DNA of 64,000 bases from contig NC_071328.1 of assembly GCF_010183535.1 (NCBI RefSeq), positions 15,252,001 through 15,316,000 on the forward strand, given 5' to 3'. The notes under the pieces were generated by a model. It was given only the letters and a program-made list of their open reading frames with translations, was not told the DNA's origin and made no database searches. Position 1 is the stretch's first letter, and every line of letters begins with the position of its first letter. The DNA is from Caenorhabditis remanei. Lineage: Eukaryota > Nematoda > Chromadorea > Rhabditida > Rhabditidae. The translations under genes and the position numbers were made by a program. This document shows positions 22,767-34,043 of this stretch, piece by piece.

Positions 22767-24051
22767 ATGAAACTACTATTCGTTTTAGTTTTTCTCATTG
22801 GGGCGAACGGTAAGCAAATGCTTATAATATATCCATTAACTGGTTCTTGCAGTTTGCTCTGCTGAGCATTGCGGTGGAAGTATTTCTGATATCTGGCTCG
22901 ATGTAGTCGTTGTTGTGGATAACTCTCAACGAGTGAATAAACGTTCTTTTGTGTCAAGTGTAAGAACTTCACAATCAATCTCCCAGAACTACTAATAGAA
23001 GAATTTGCAGACACGAGATAGCATCAACAACATCTTTCGAGAAGCCTCTATTCCACGCACTCGAGTTGGATTTGTAACTTATAACTCTCAAGCTACCACT
23101 AATGCGGATCTCAACAAGTTTAAATCATATGGTGATCTCCAGCAGGGAGTATATAACAGCTATAATGACATGAACTTATCTCCCGAAAAAACACCATATA
23201 TCGGTACCGGATTGATAGCAGCTGGAGAGCTTCTACAAATTCAGGGAAGCGCTGATGGAAATGTTAACAAACCCAAAGTGATAATCGTATATGCTACTGC
23301 ATTGAATGGAACCGGTTTATTGGATCCATTATCGGTCGCAAACACATTAAAATCAGCCGGGATTACTATCATCACAATCGCAGTGGACACAGACGACAAT
23401 GGTGTCATAGAAAAACAACTTGCCCCGCTTGCAAGTCTTGGTGCTGCGTTTGGGTCCAACTACAAAATTGGGGATATACAGTCAGTTATGATACTACGTG
23501 AGTTATTGCCTTCTGCCTTCAATCAATAACTTTTTTCAGTCAATTGCTTCTGCCCACCTGGTTGGACACAACGCCAGGAGGAATCATACTTCGGCGGGAT
23601 TCAAAAATATACTACCTGTTTCCAATTCTTTGGTGCGCCTACTTCCTGGAATACAGCCTACCAGGGCTGCTCTAACCTTTGGCCTGGCAGCTCTTACCTT
23701 GCGATGGAAGACGATGATAACAAAAAGCAATACATTCAAGGGTCTGCTAGAAACAACTCTGCATTCCAGCAAACCCCATTGCAGTATCACATTGGATTAT
23801 ATATGAGCCAAGGGAAGTGGTTTTGGAATACACCATATTCACAACCAGCACTAAATTGGAGTAACTGGATGCGTAATTACCCATTGGTTTCTTCTTCCAT
23901 GACTGCTGCCATGAACGTGCAAAATGATACTGATTACGGATGGGAAAACATTGATCCTTGGAAAGTTGCTGCCGGTTACGTATGTGAAGCTGTTGCATGC
24001 AGTCCTAGAAACTATTGCGATGCATACTGGAATAATCGTCATATCAGCTAG
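22767..24051 (+). CDS. Secreted VWA + C-type lectin protein, second subfamily, 382 aa
   Basis: Exons 22767-22809 (MKLLFVLVFLIGAN), 22853-22959, 23011-23497 and 23540-24051 join in phase to 383 codons including the stop. VWA: IWLDVVVVVDNSQRV, IGTGLIAAGELL, VIIVYATALNGTGLLDP; CTLD: NCFCPPGW, YHIGLYMSQGKWFW, YVCEAVACSPRNYCDA. It is the divergent partner of 20290-21581; the two share exon sizes within a few codons. Confidence 0.92.
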
Positions 24052-24478
24052 TTGGTAACTTTGATAAATAAACACATTATTATGCCGTGTAATTACGATT
24101 TCTCCGTCTTTAAAAAAAATCAACGTTTTCTGCATCTTGTTTGTGATTGTGATAAGGAAACTTTGCAATCACGCTTTCTGACTTTGTTGAATGAAATGCA
24201 TTTTTACGGAAGTCGGAATGGAATGAAATTTTCAAAACAGGAATAAGAAAGAAACCGGAATACTGTAATCCGAATTCATGCAATACTGGTAAGCGCTAAT
24301 ATGTGAAGAAATTTAATTTTTTTAAACGAAATCAGTAACATTCGGAAATTTTCAGATATTTGAGGATGTCATGTTTTTTTAGTAGATTATAGTCACTCAA
24401 TTTGAAAAAAATTCTCTCGAAAATTAGTTGAATTTTGGTTTTTTCGGTAAGTTAGCAAGTTTGATCCGAAACATGCAC
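24052..24478. other. Intergenic, no gene seen
   Basis: AATAAA near 24065 probably ends the preceding gene. The rest is AT-rich and without recognisable content up to the CTLD fragment at 24479. Confidence 0.4.
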
Positions 24479-24754
24479 GACATCCAGCAAACCCCTTTGC
24501 AGTATCACATTGGTTTAAATATGATGCAAGGGAACTGGATATGGGATCAACCATATGGGCTGCCACGAAAAATTCTAAATTGGGACGACTGGATGCCTAA
24601 TTACCCGGTGGTTTCTTCTTCCATGACTGCTGTCATGAACGTGCAAAATAGTACAGCATCTGGATGGCAGAACATTGATCCTATAAAAGTTAGTGCGGGT
24701 TATGTCTGTGAAGCTGTCGCATGCAGTGTAAACAACTTCTGCGATGCAAACTAG
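24479..24754 (+). pseudogene. 3' half of a CTLD exon, second subfamily
   Basis: An open frame from IQQTPLQYHIGLNMMQGNW through WDQPYGLP and YVCEAVACSVNNFC to the stop matches the end of the gene at 20290-21581 almost exactly, but starts abruptly mid-domain with no signal peptide or VWA exons. The following about 200 bp are an inverted copy of the 3' flank of that gene (20140-20290), so this is the end of an inverted partial duplication. Confidence 0.8.
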
Positions 24755-25535
24755 AATACCCAAAAACGGACGTAGTGATTATTATTTGCGAATAATGTAT
24801 ATTTTTCGAAAAATTTACATAAATATTTCAATATTTTTGTTTCAAGTTACAACAACTACAAGCTCTTGAATCTAAATTGATCATTTGATCGGATGAAACT
24901 ACAAATAATGACACCACACTTCTTCTTATCGTGGAGAGTAATGTAGTTCAATAGATAAGAAGACTTTTGGACTCACAGATCATTTCTGATTTCTGCTCAC
25001 TTAGAACGAGGAAGAAGGCGATTTTTTTCATTTTTTGATCTTAACTGATAAGGAACTCTGTTATCTATAGACTATCAGCAATAGTTGCAAGTTGACATAG
25101 ATCAAATACTAAGCCAGAAGCGTTTCACTTCACAAAAATGTGAAAAACTTATTACGTAACTAACGAACTATCATAATAATTATTGGTATCATAGACATTG
25201 GTCTTACAAACATAATTAGCTCCAACATTCATAAGACCAATATTCTGTCATTTTTGCCTTTGCTCGTATAATTTTGGCTCCAAAAAACACTCCTAGATCT
25301 AGCTGAACAAAGTTTATAAACCTAGGTATAACTGTCTAGACGATTGATCCGATAGCCAAGAGAGAGAAAAATGATGACTTCAATTATACTGAGCACTTCC
25401 TTTCGAAGAATTTGTTTCCTTTTTTCTAAATTTCTGAGTTTTAAATGTCATTAAAACGTTTCAAATATGTACCGGATAAGAATTTTATTTTTCAGTTGCG
25501 GATTGGAATACAATATGAATAACCCAACAAAATGA
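24755..25535. other. Intergenic with decayed CTLD scrap
   Basis: 24842-24935 is the inverted repeat of 20146-20224. At about 25167-25250 the - strand resembles a worn CTLD C-terminus (YCKTN-like and NNYYDS-like readings). The remainder shows nothing recognisable. Confidence 0.5.
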
Positions 25536-26860
25536 TCATTGGTTTTTATTCATATTCTCATCACAATAGTTATCAGTATCACACGAATAGGTCTCACAGA
25601 CATAATTTGCACTGCCTGCCATTTTAGCGATGCTTATCCATCCGGTTCCTTGTCCACTCTGCATGTTCATCACCCCAGATTGAGTAGACGACTGTTGAGG
25701 ATTTCCGGAAAGCCACATGAGGGGTTGTTGAAGTGGAACCTGTTGGAGTCCCGTTGGCTGAGTCCATACCCAGGATCCAGAGACATAATTCAATCCGATA
25801 TGGTACTTATACGGCGGTGAGAATCCTTGAGTGTTTTGAGCGAGATTGAAAATGAAGTCATGTTTGTCTTGGCTGAATTCGGCGGCAAGGGAGGAATTTC
25901 TCCATCGGTTACTGCAACTCATTTTAGCAGCAAGCCATTTAGCTGAAAGAGCGACACCTTGGATGCACACACCGTAGCGAGAGGAGGCCAGATCAGAGTA
26001 GTCGGATCGGTACTGTACCCAGCCGTTTGGGCAGAAACAGTTGGCTGAAATGAAGATTTAGAAAATGCAAGTTACGAGAATTTACCCTGTAATAGTGAGC
26101 CTTGAATTTGTCCGATAAGATTTCCTTCATTATCCGAATTATTAAATGCGAAACCTGGAGAGGCAATATGACTTAACGATTTCATAAGTCCATAAGCATC
26201 TCCATAGGCAACTGTGATTATATTGACACCAGATAGTTTCAATCGTTCGGCAATAGGTAATGGGTCCAATTCTCCATTTCCAGCATATTCTGATGCATAA
26301 ACGATCACCACTTTTTGATAGTGGGCACGAGTAGAGTTGACACTCTGATCTATCAACATTCTCTCCGCCAACTCGAGTCCAGTTGCAAGATATGATTCAT
26401 TGGTGTTCACAATATTCGACAGAGCATCAAAAATTCCAAAAAAAACATCACCAATCGATTGATATTGGTTAAGATCTGCCTTCTGAGTAGCGGCAGAGTT
26501 ATAGGTGACTAATCCAAGACGAGTGGTTCTGGGCTTGTTCGCATCAGATCCGATTCGAGTTCCGGAACTGAAGGCGGACGCAATGTTGGCAGCGACCTGG
26601 AATTTCGTAAATAGTGAAGAAGGCGTTGGAAGCCAAAAAATACTTACATTATCCAACCCGGCGACGGTCATTCCTCGAGAGTTATCCACAACTGCTATGA
26701 CATCAAGCCAGAGATTCGAGAGATCACTACCACATGGGCGGTCCACATAGGATAGAGGAGAGTAGTCAGCTATAATATTTAGGGTCTTGGCTTAAAGAGT
26801 ATGTCAAGTCTTACCATAAACACTAATTAAAAGTAATAGAATTAATAACCCAAACTTCAT
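25536..26860 (-). CDS. Secreted VWA + C-type lectin protein (clec family), 395 aa
   Basis: Exons, in gene order, 26860-26815 (MKFGLLILLLLISVYG), 26769-26648, 26596-26086 and 26044-25536 join in phase. Intron 2 (51 bp) is a multiple of three without a stop, so exons 2 and 3 also read through. VWA: LWLDVIAVVDNSRGM, ATGLELAERML, VVIVYASEYAGNGELDP; CTLD: NCFCPNGW, YHIGLNYVSGSWVW, YVCETYSCDTDNYCDENMNKNQ. First of three related - strand genes in a row. Confidence 0.92.
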
Positions 26861-27608
26861 TATGAATATAAAAAAAGATGGCAATTTGTGTTCCAGTCAA
26901 TAGTATTTATACTGTACTTCTGCTGGAATTCAGAATAGGATGGAGCCTCACCCATTTTTTGTTATCAGTTCTTCCTCTTATTCTAGTCATTCATAATTCC
27001 GGGGAGCTCCTGTCATCTCTGATAAGCAAACGGTTCTTGGCGTGGTGTCAAGAGTCTGGACGGAAGAATAGATAATGAAGAAGCAGGTGAGACTACTCCC
27101 TGAATTCCAGCGCGTATCAGTATACAATAAATGACTGCTGATACCTTGAACATTTCAAGAGATTGTCAAAAATTTATTACGCTATCTATAGATCAAGCAT
27201 CCGCTTAGTACGTAGGAAATGAAAAACACTTTTGCGTACACTATTTGCCGATCTGGAATTTCATGTAAAAATCCTAACTATATAACAAGTTCGAGAGCTC
27301 ATAACTTGGCTGGGCAAAATATGTAGAGAGTTTTTACTGCAGAAATGGACTTTGCGTAGTCGGAAGGACCTATGACCAAATATAGAGATTGTTTGAAAGC
27401 AGCGCCTGCAAAGACTTCCCTAGTAAAATGGATGAGAATTCAAAGAGGTATAGTCATAAATGTTCGCTACTGTATAAGAACCATGTCAACAATTATGTCG
27501 TTTTTAAATTTAGGCACCGTGTGAGAAAAAAAAACAATTGAAATCTTCGGTTAAAATAGTTTCATTGAGCACAGATCCGAACACAACACAAATAATTTAA
27601 TTAATTGG
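26861..27608. promoter_or_regulatory. Intergenic with GATA promoter module
   Basis: CTCACCCATTTTTTGTTATC followed by AGTTCTTCCTC at about 26948-26978, and CTGATAAG near 27016, lie upstream of the ATG at 26860. Nearly the same 80 bp recurs at 31020-31100. The right half (about 27360-27520) is a copy of a segment also found at 37369-37500 and 29421-29560, mostly clec 3' flank. No gene seen. Confidence 0.5.
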
Positions 27609-28968
27609 TTATTGATTCTTAAAATATTGAGCATCACAATAGTTATCAGTATCACACGAATAGGTTTCACATACAGAATTAGCTACGACATTCATTGAAG
27701 CGATGTTTATCCATCCAGTTTCATGCGCACTCTGCTGGTTCATCACCACAGATTTATCAGATGCCAACTGAGGATATCCGGAAAGCCACATGAGGGGTTG
27801 TTGAAGCGGAACCTGTTGGCGTCCCGTTGGTTGAGTCCATACCCAGGATCCAGAGACATAATTCAATCCGATATGGTACTGATAGGGCGGCGAGAATCCT
27901 TGAGTGTTTCGAACGGCTGATAGAATAAAATCGTGTTTGGCTTGGTTGAATTCGGTGGCTAGATTCGAATTGTTCCAACGATGACTGCAACTCATTTTGG
28001 CAGCTCTCCAGACCTGAGGCATTGTGACAGGTAGAATACAGATACCATAGCGAGTGGAGGCGGGATCAAAGTAAGACCCGCTGTACTGTATCCAGTCGTT
28101 CGCGCAGAAGCAATTGGCTGAAATGTGGCATTAAGAATAATTCAATATAGGCACTTGAAATAGTGAGATCACTCACACTGCAACAAGGCAATCTGAACTT
28201 CATTAACGAGATTTCCCGCAACATTATCTTTTGCAAACGAAAACGAAAACCCAGGACTTGCAATCTGGGAGAGGCCCTGCAGAAGTCCAGCACTTCCTGG
28301 TTGTTCATAAGCAACTGTGATTATATTGACATCAGATAGTTTCAATCGTTCGGCAATAGGTAATGGGTCCAATTCTCCATTTCCGTTATATTCAGATGCA
28401 TAGACGATCACTACTTTTTTATAGTGGTCACGAGTAGAGTTGAAACTCTGATCTACAAACATTTTTTCCGCCAATTCGAGTCCAGTGGCTAGATATGATT
28501 CAGTAGTGTTCGCAACAGTTAAGAAAGCATCGAAAACCCCGTTGAATGTGTCAGCGAAAGATTGGTATTGGTTGAGATCTGCATTCTGCGTGGCGACAGA
28601 GTTATATGTGACCAATCCAAAACGAGTGGTTCTGGGCTCGAACGTATTAGATCCAATTCGAGTTCCGTTATTGAGGACGTTCACAATGTTTAAACCCACC
28701 TGAAATTTCGTAAACAGTGATGAAGGCGTTATGAGTAAAATAAATAATGACATTTTGCAATCCGTTGAAGGTCATTCCTTGAGAATTATCCACAACTGCG
28801 ACAACATCCAGCCAGAGATTCGAGAGATCGGTACCACATGGGCGGTCCACATAGGACAGAGAAGAATAGTCACCTGTAATATAATATTTTAGGTTGTCGC
28901 TTAAAGATTCTTGTGGTCTTACCATAGACTCCAACTAATAATAATAGAATTAATAAACCCAGCTTCAT
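27609..28968 (-). CDS. Secreted VWA + C-type lectin protein (clec family), 399 aa
   Basis: Exons, in gene order, 28968-28923 (MKLGLLILLLLVGVYG), 28873-28752, 28699-28177 and 28117-27609 join in phase if intron 2 uses the donor GTCATT at 28751, where paralogues have GTAAGT. This is the only weak donor noted among the intact genes and may lower splicing. VWA: LWLDVVAVVDNSQGM, ATGLELAEKMF, VVIVYASEYNGNGELDP; CTLD: NCFCANDW (Pro changed to Ala), YHIGLNYVSGSWVW, SVCETYSCDTDNYCDA. Confidence 0.88.
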
Positions 28969-29182
28969 TGTGAAAAAATAGATGACAATGTCTGTTCCAT
29001 TCACTAGTATCTATACTGTAGCGCGCAACTTTTGCTGGAATTTATTTCAAAATGCTTGAAAAGGGGAAGGAGCCCAACCCTTTTTCCTTCGGGGGAACTC
29101 CCTCTCAATACGTCATCTCTGCTAATGAAACAGTTCGCGGTGACAAGTGTCTGGCGCAGAAAGAATAGATAATGAATAATAA

Positions 29183-29420
29183 AGTCAATATTCAAACTAG
29201 TTGGCGTTCTGCGAAAGTGAGTTACAGAGGCCGATGGAACAATTCAAATCTAGCCACTGAATTCAAAAAAGCCAAACACATCTTTATCCTGGAAGCTGTA
29301 AATGCTTACCCAGGATTTTCACCGCCGAATAAGTACCAAACATTCATGTGGCTTTTCGGATATCCTCAACCGGCGTCTACTCAATCTGCGGTGATGAATA
29401 TGCAGAGTGGGAATGGAACC
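29183..29420 (+). pseudogene. CTLD exon fragment with internal deletion
   Basis: The + strand reads NIQTSWRSAKVSYRGRWNNS, NLATEFKKAKHIFIL and, after loss of the YHIGLN...WVWTQP segment, FMWLFGYPQPASTQSAVMNM, then breaks off before the final cysteines. The sequence continues into a clec 3' flank copy (29421-29560). There is no signal peptide or VWA. Confidence 0.8.
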
Positions 29421-29598
29421 GGTTGGCAGAAAAACCGAATTCAATGTTTGCTATTGTATAAGAACCATGTCAACAATTATGTCGTTTTAAAATTTAGACA
29501 TCGTATAAGAACTGAAAGAATGCAAATTTTTAATCATCGGTTAGCATTGTTTTATAGAACACAGATCGGAAAACAACACAAATAATTCAATAAACTGA

Positions 29599-30936
29599 TT
29601 ATTTTGTCTTCATATATCGAGAATCACAATAGTTATCGGTATCGCACGAATAGGTTTCACAGATATAACTAGCCGGAGTTGTAAAAGTGCCAACGTTGTT
29701 CCATTTCGTTGTTACACCACTCTGAATATTTGATACGCCAGACTGAGAAGAAGGAGAACTCGGAAAGCCTGTTTGCCAGTTGGACCAACTTTGGAGGTTG
29801 ACTGGTGGCTGTCCTGCCGGTTGATCCCAGACCCAGGCACCATTGACAAAGTTAAGCCCGATGTGATACTGATACGGTTGTTTGAATCCTAAGTAACCGC
29901 CTTGAGCAGCTGACAGAATAAATTCGTGTTTAGCTTGATTGAATTCCGTGGCTAGGTGCGAGTCGTTCCAACGATGAGTGCATTCGATTTTGGCGGCAGC
30001 CCAGACCTTAGGCACGTTGACAGGTTGAAGACAGACACCATAGCGGATAGACGCAGGATCAGAGTAAGACCCGCGGTACTGTATCCAGTCTCTTGGGCAG
30101 AAACAGTTGGCTGAAATGAGGCATTAAGATGTACTCGATATGGCCAGATCACTTACATTGCAACAATGCATTCTGAACTTCTTCCACAATATTCCCTGCA
30201 CCATATTCACTTGAAAAAGAGAATCCAGGACTTGCAATTTGGGAGAGACCGTTCAGAAGTCCAACACTGCCTGGTTGTTCATAAGCAACCGTGATTATAT
30301 GAACATCAGTTAGTTTCAATCGTTCGGCAATAGGTCTCGCGTCAAATGGTGCATATCTATTGTATTCTGATGCATAGACGATCACTACTCTTTTATAGTA
30401 GGCACGAGTAGAGTTGAAACTCTGATCATTGAACATTTTCTCCGCCAATTCGAGTCCAGTAAATAGATATGATTCAGTAGTGTCCGCAGTTGTTGACAGA
30501 GCACCGAAAATACCATTATGAGCATCCTCAATCGATTGGTATTGGTTAAGATCTGCCTTTTGAGTCGCTACGGAGTTATAGGTGACCAATCCAAGACGAG
30601 TGGTTCGTGGCTCAAATGCATTAGATCCGATTCGAGTGTTCTCTCCGAATACTGATAAAATGCTAGATGCTACCTGAATATCATTTTGGTCTCAATGGTA
30701 CAATAGACTACTTACATAAGACAATCCTTTATTGGTCATTCCGCGAGAGTTATCTACAACTGCGATAACATCTAACCAAAGATTAGAGAGATCTGTGCCA
30801 CACGGGCGGTCCACATAAGATAAAGGAGAGTAATCGGCGGAACAGGCTGAAATATAATTTATTTGACTGGATCTTAAAAATCTGGACTCTCACTGAATAC
30901 TCCAAGAAGAGTGAGTAAAATAGTGTGAAGTTTCAT
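29599..30936 (-). CDS. Secreted VWA + C-type lectin protein (clec family), 400 aa
   Basis: Exons, in gene order, 30936-30894 (MKLHTILLTLLGVF), 30846-30716, 30673-30157 and 30110-29599 join in phase. VWA: LWLDVIAVVDNSRGM, FTGLELAEKMF, VVIVYASEYNRYAPFDARP, where GELDP is replaced. CTLD: NCFCPRDW, YHIGLNFVNGAWVWDQP, YICETYSCDTDNYCDSRYMK. The VWA and CTLD have drifted further from the others than most copies, but the frame is clean. Confidence 0.92.
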
Positions 30937-31394
30937 CTCGACAATCTTCATCGGACAATTTTTTTTCTATTCACTAGTATATATACTTTAGTTTTGCTGG
31001 AATTCACCATTTTGAAGAGCCTCACCCATTTTTTGTTATCAGTTCTTCCTCTTATTCTAGTCATTCATAATTCCGGGGAGCTGTCTGATAAGCAGGTGTC
31101 AAGTGTTTGGTTCACACGATTTTTATCGATTACAGTATATATTCAAAGTCGAACTGGAAACAGGCCATGTTCGCTTTGGAGGTGAGGTATAGCGACTGAA
31201 ATATACAAAATACACAGAAGTTAGAAGACGATAGATTTTACTGAACATTTTTTGTCAGTATAAAGAGAAAATTAACAACAAACCGAAAGGAAGAATAGAT
31301 AACAAAAAAGGCGTGATTACTTCCTGAATTGCAGCGTGCATCAGTATAAAACATATGAAACAAATGACACCTAGACTGCAACACTTTCACCACT
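30937..31394. promoter_or_regulatory. Shared upstream region of two divergent clec genes
   Basis: Left: CTCACCCATTTTTTGTTATC and AGTTCTTCCTCTTATTC at about 31022-31058, with CTGATAAG near 31085. Right: TATAAAA at 31345-31351, about 45 bp upstream of the ATG at 31395. The two divergent genes are 458 bp apart. Confidence 0.55.
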
Positions 31395-32691
31395 ATGAAG
31401 CTCCATATTGTTTTATCAGTCTTAGCCGCTGCAGTATACGGTAAGCTAGCTGACTGGAAGGAAGGAGCTTAACCGTGCAAACACTTTCCAGCCGACTCCT
31501 ACTCCCCTCTATCGTATATGGACCGCCTATGTGGTACCGATCTCTCCAATCTTTGGTTAGACGTCGTGTTGGTTGTGGATAACTCGGAAGAAATGGGCAG
31601 CCAGCGATTGGGTGATGTAAGTAGCTTCAAGCACTCGCAGACTTACAAAATATCTTCAGATCACAACCAACATTCTATCAGTTTTTGGGGCTAATACTCG
31701 GATTGGTTCGACCTCATCGGAGCCACGAACCACACGAGTCGGATTTGTCACCTTTAACGCTGCTGGCTCACTATACGCGGATCTCAACCAATTCCAGTCA
31801 TTCTCTGATCTTAGAAATGGTGTAACATCTTTGCTGAAAGTTCCAGCCAATACAAAAGACTCATATCTCGCAACTGGTCTTTCTATGGCTGCCCAACTTC
31901 TGACAATGCAAGGATTCGACGGTAAACGTGACCATTATCAAAAAGTTGTTATCGTCTATGCATCAAAATATGGCGGGACCGGAGATTTGGATCCCCAACC
32001 GACAGCGGATCGGTTGAAAGGATCTGGAGTTAAAATTATCACTGTTGCCTATGGAGATGAAGCACTTCTGGAATCGTTAAGCACTCCTCGGTTTGGCTTC
32101 AACTCAGCCAGCGGTTATCCACAAATTCAAGGAGCACTGTTAGAGTGTAAGTGTTGTCTTAATATCGTTAAGAGGTATTTTTTTTCAGCAAACTGCTATT
32201 GCCCTCTCGATTGGATTCAGTACCGCTCAGACTACACCGATCGAGCTTCCTTCCCATATGGTGTGTGTATCCGACCCGTCCCTATTCCAGCTAGCTGGCT
32301 GGGTGCAAAAATGAGTTGCAGTCATCGTTGGAACAACTCAAATCTAGCCACTGAATTCAACCAAGCCAAACACAACTTTATTCTGGAAGCTGTAAAAGAC
32401 ACCCGAGGAGTCTCACCGCCGTATCAGTACCATATTGGATTAAATTATGCCTCTGGATCCTGGGTATGGACTCAATCAACGGGACGCCAACAAGTTCCAC
32501 TTCAACAACCCTTCATGTGGAGTTCCGGTTATCCTCAGTTGGCGTCAGATAAATCTAGGGTGATGAGCGTGCAGAGTGGGCTAGGAACTGGATGGCAGAA
32601 CATCGCTACAACGACTCTCAGTGCCAATTATGTCTGTGAAGCCTATTCGTGTGATACTGATAATTATTGTGATGGTGATCAAAGATACTAA
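31395..32691 (+). CDS. Secreted VWA + C-type lectin protein (clec family), 386 aa
   Basis: Exons 31395-31440 (MKLHIVLSVLAAAVYG), 31492-31616, 31660-32146 and 32189-32691 join in phase. Exon 2 has YMDRLCGTDLSNLWLDVVLV with VDNSEEM. The VWA exon is short (487 nt) because the loop after VAYGDEALLESLS is reduced. CTLD: NCYCPLDW, YHIGLNYASGSWVWTQS, YVCEAYSCDTDNYCDGDQRY. Confidence 0.92.
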
Positions 32692-33833
32692 TAAAATTTT
32701 GCTTCAGTGTAACTGTTCAGAATATAATTTGGAAAACACATATTGCACCTGCTTGGTTACCATGAAACTGAATAGCGTTTCAATATCTGTGTAGTCGCCA
32801 CGATATGATTGATATTTAAAGACAAGGCAGCTATTCAAAAGAAAGTGTGAAAACCTCTCAATGAAAGACTAAGCAATGATCGGCTGATGTAATAAGCATC
32901 AAACTTGTCTTTCAATAAAAATCTGTCCATACGTTCTTATCAGAGCCGAGTAAGAAAAATTGAAAAGAAAAAGTGGACTCGATTGGGGACTACAGAATTT
33001 CAGATTTTCTTTCAGCACAGTTTCAGTCAGCCCCGCCCACTTTTCTTTATCAGTTTCCCGGAATTGTTTTTTTTTGCACTGATAAGGAACTTACAGATGG
33101 ATCATTAGAAATGTATGTTCCCTGGTGGATTTTCCATGCAAAGTTAGTCAGGGGTAATGAAAAATCCCAATAAATGATAATCTCAACAGTCTTACCGACA
33201 AATTATTTGATTAGATACATCACTAAGCATCACAATATCTATCGGTATCACAGACATCGGTCTTACAAAAACAACTTTGAGCAGTACGACTTTCCAAGTT
33301 GACTGGCTGAATGTATACTCCACTGAAAGCAAGGGCAGGGTCTGAGTAGGATCTACAGTACTGATTACGATGCCACTTGGAATCTTATGAGGAATACGAC
33401 AAGCGTTCTAAGGGAAATATGACTTACGCTAGAGAAAAGGTCATTAGACGTTCTTTGAGAGTTATCCACAACCAAAGATATCTTGAAAATTCGACGCGAA
33501 TAGACTACAATAAACTACTCTTCATGACTACAATATTATGGATGTACATACATAACCATAATCTACACAACTTAAATGTTGAAACGAAAACTCGTGATTG
33601 ATTCAAGGCATTTATATTTATAGTGTGCTCATCAGGAATTCCGAATATACCTGGAAGGAGCAAGGCTCACCCAAGTCTTATTTCTTATATATTCTTCCCC
33701 TATGGGCGTCGTTTACAGACTAGACCCTTGACAACCCAACAGAGTGGGCTCTTTTGTAGATCCTTATTGTTAGAGAAAGAAGATTATTGGAGGAAAAATT
33801 GATAAGGAAAAATGAGCTGAAGAGAAACAAACC
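32692..33833. other. Intergenic with decayed clec relic
   Basis: Outside the relic at 33224-33480 I see only AT-rich sequence, a TTATCAGTTTCCCGG block near 33048, and single GATA-like sites. Confidence 0.4.
33224..33480 (-). pseudogene. Decayed clec relic (CTLD ends plus VWA start)
   Basis: On the - strand, 33365-33224 fuses the start of a CTLD (YCRSYSDPALAFSGVYIQPV) to its end (CFCKTDVCDTDRYCDA) with the middle deleted. Near 33475-33445 a VVDNSQRT reading is the remains of exon 2. Not functional. Confidence 0.65.
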
Positions 33834-34043
33834 TCACCCATTTTTTCTTATCTATTCTTCCGTTTTGTTTTCTAGGCATTTGGCAACAGCTGTTTTCTTA
33901 TCAGGAATAAATAACGTTCCCTTGAATTACAAACAGAGGAAGAACTGATAAGAATGGGTGAGGCTTCTTCAGAAGATCCTGAATTCCGATATTTCTTCCG
34001 AATTCTTATGAAGGGTGTCTAAGAAGAAAGAAAAGTATAAAAA
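33834..34043 (+). promoter_or_regulatory. Promoter of the left palindrome clec gene
   Basis: CTCACCCATTTTTTCTTATC (from about 33834), CTTATCAGG (about 33896), ACTGATAAGA (33944-33953) followed by GGGTGAGG (33956-33963), and TATAAAAA (34036-34043), about 94 bp before the ATG. Two GATA sites with the GGGTGAGG box in opposite orientations flank an AT-rich centre. The right half is repeated in the right palindrome arm (39044-39233). Confidence 0.65.
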
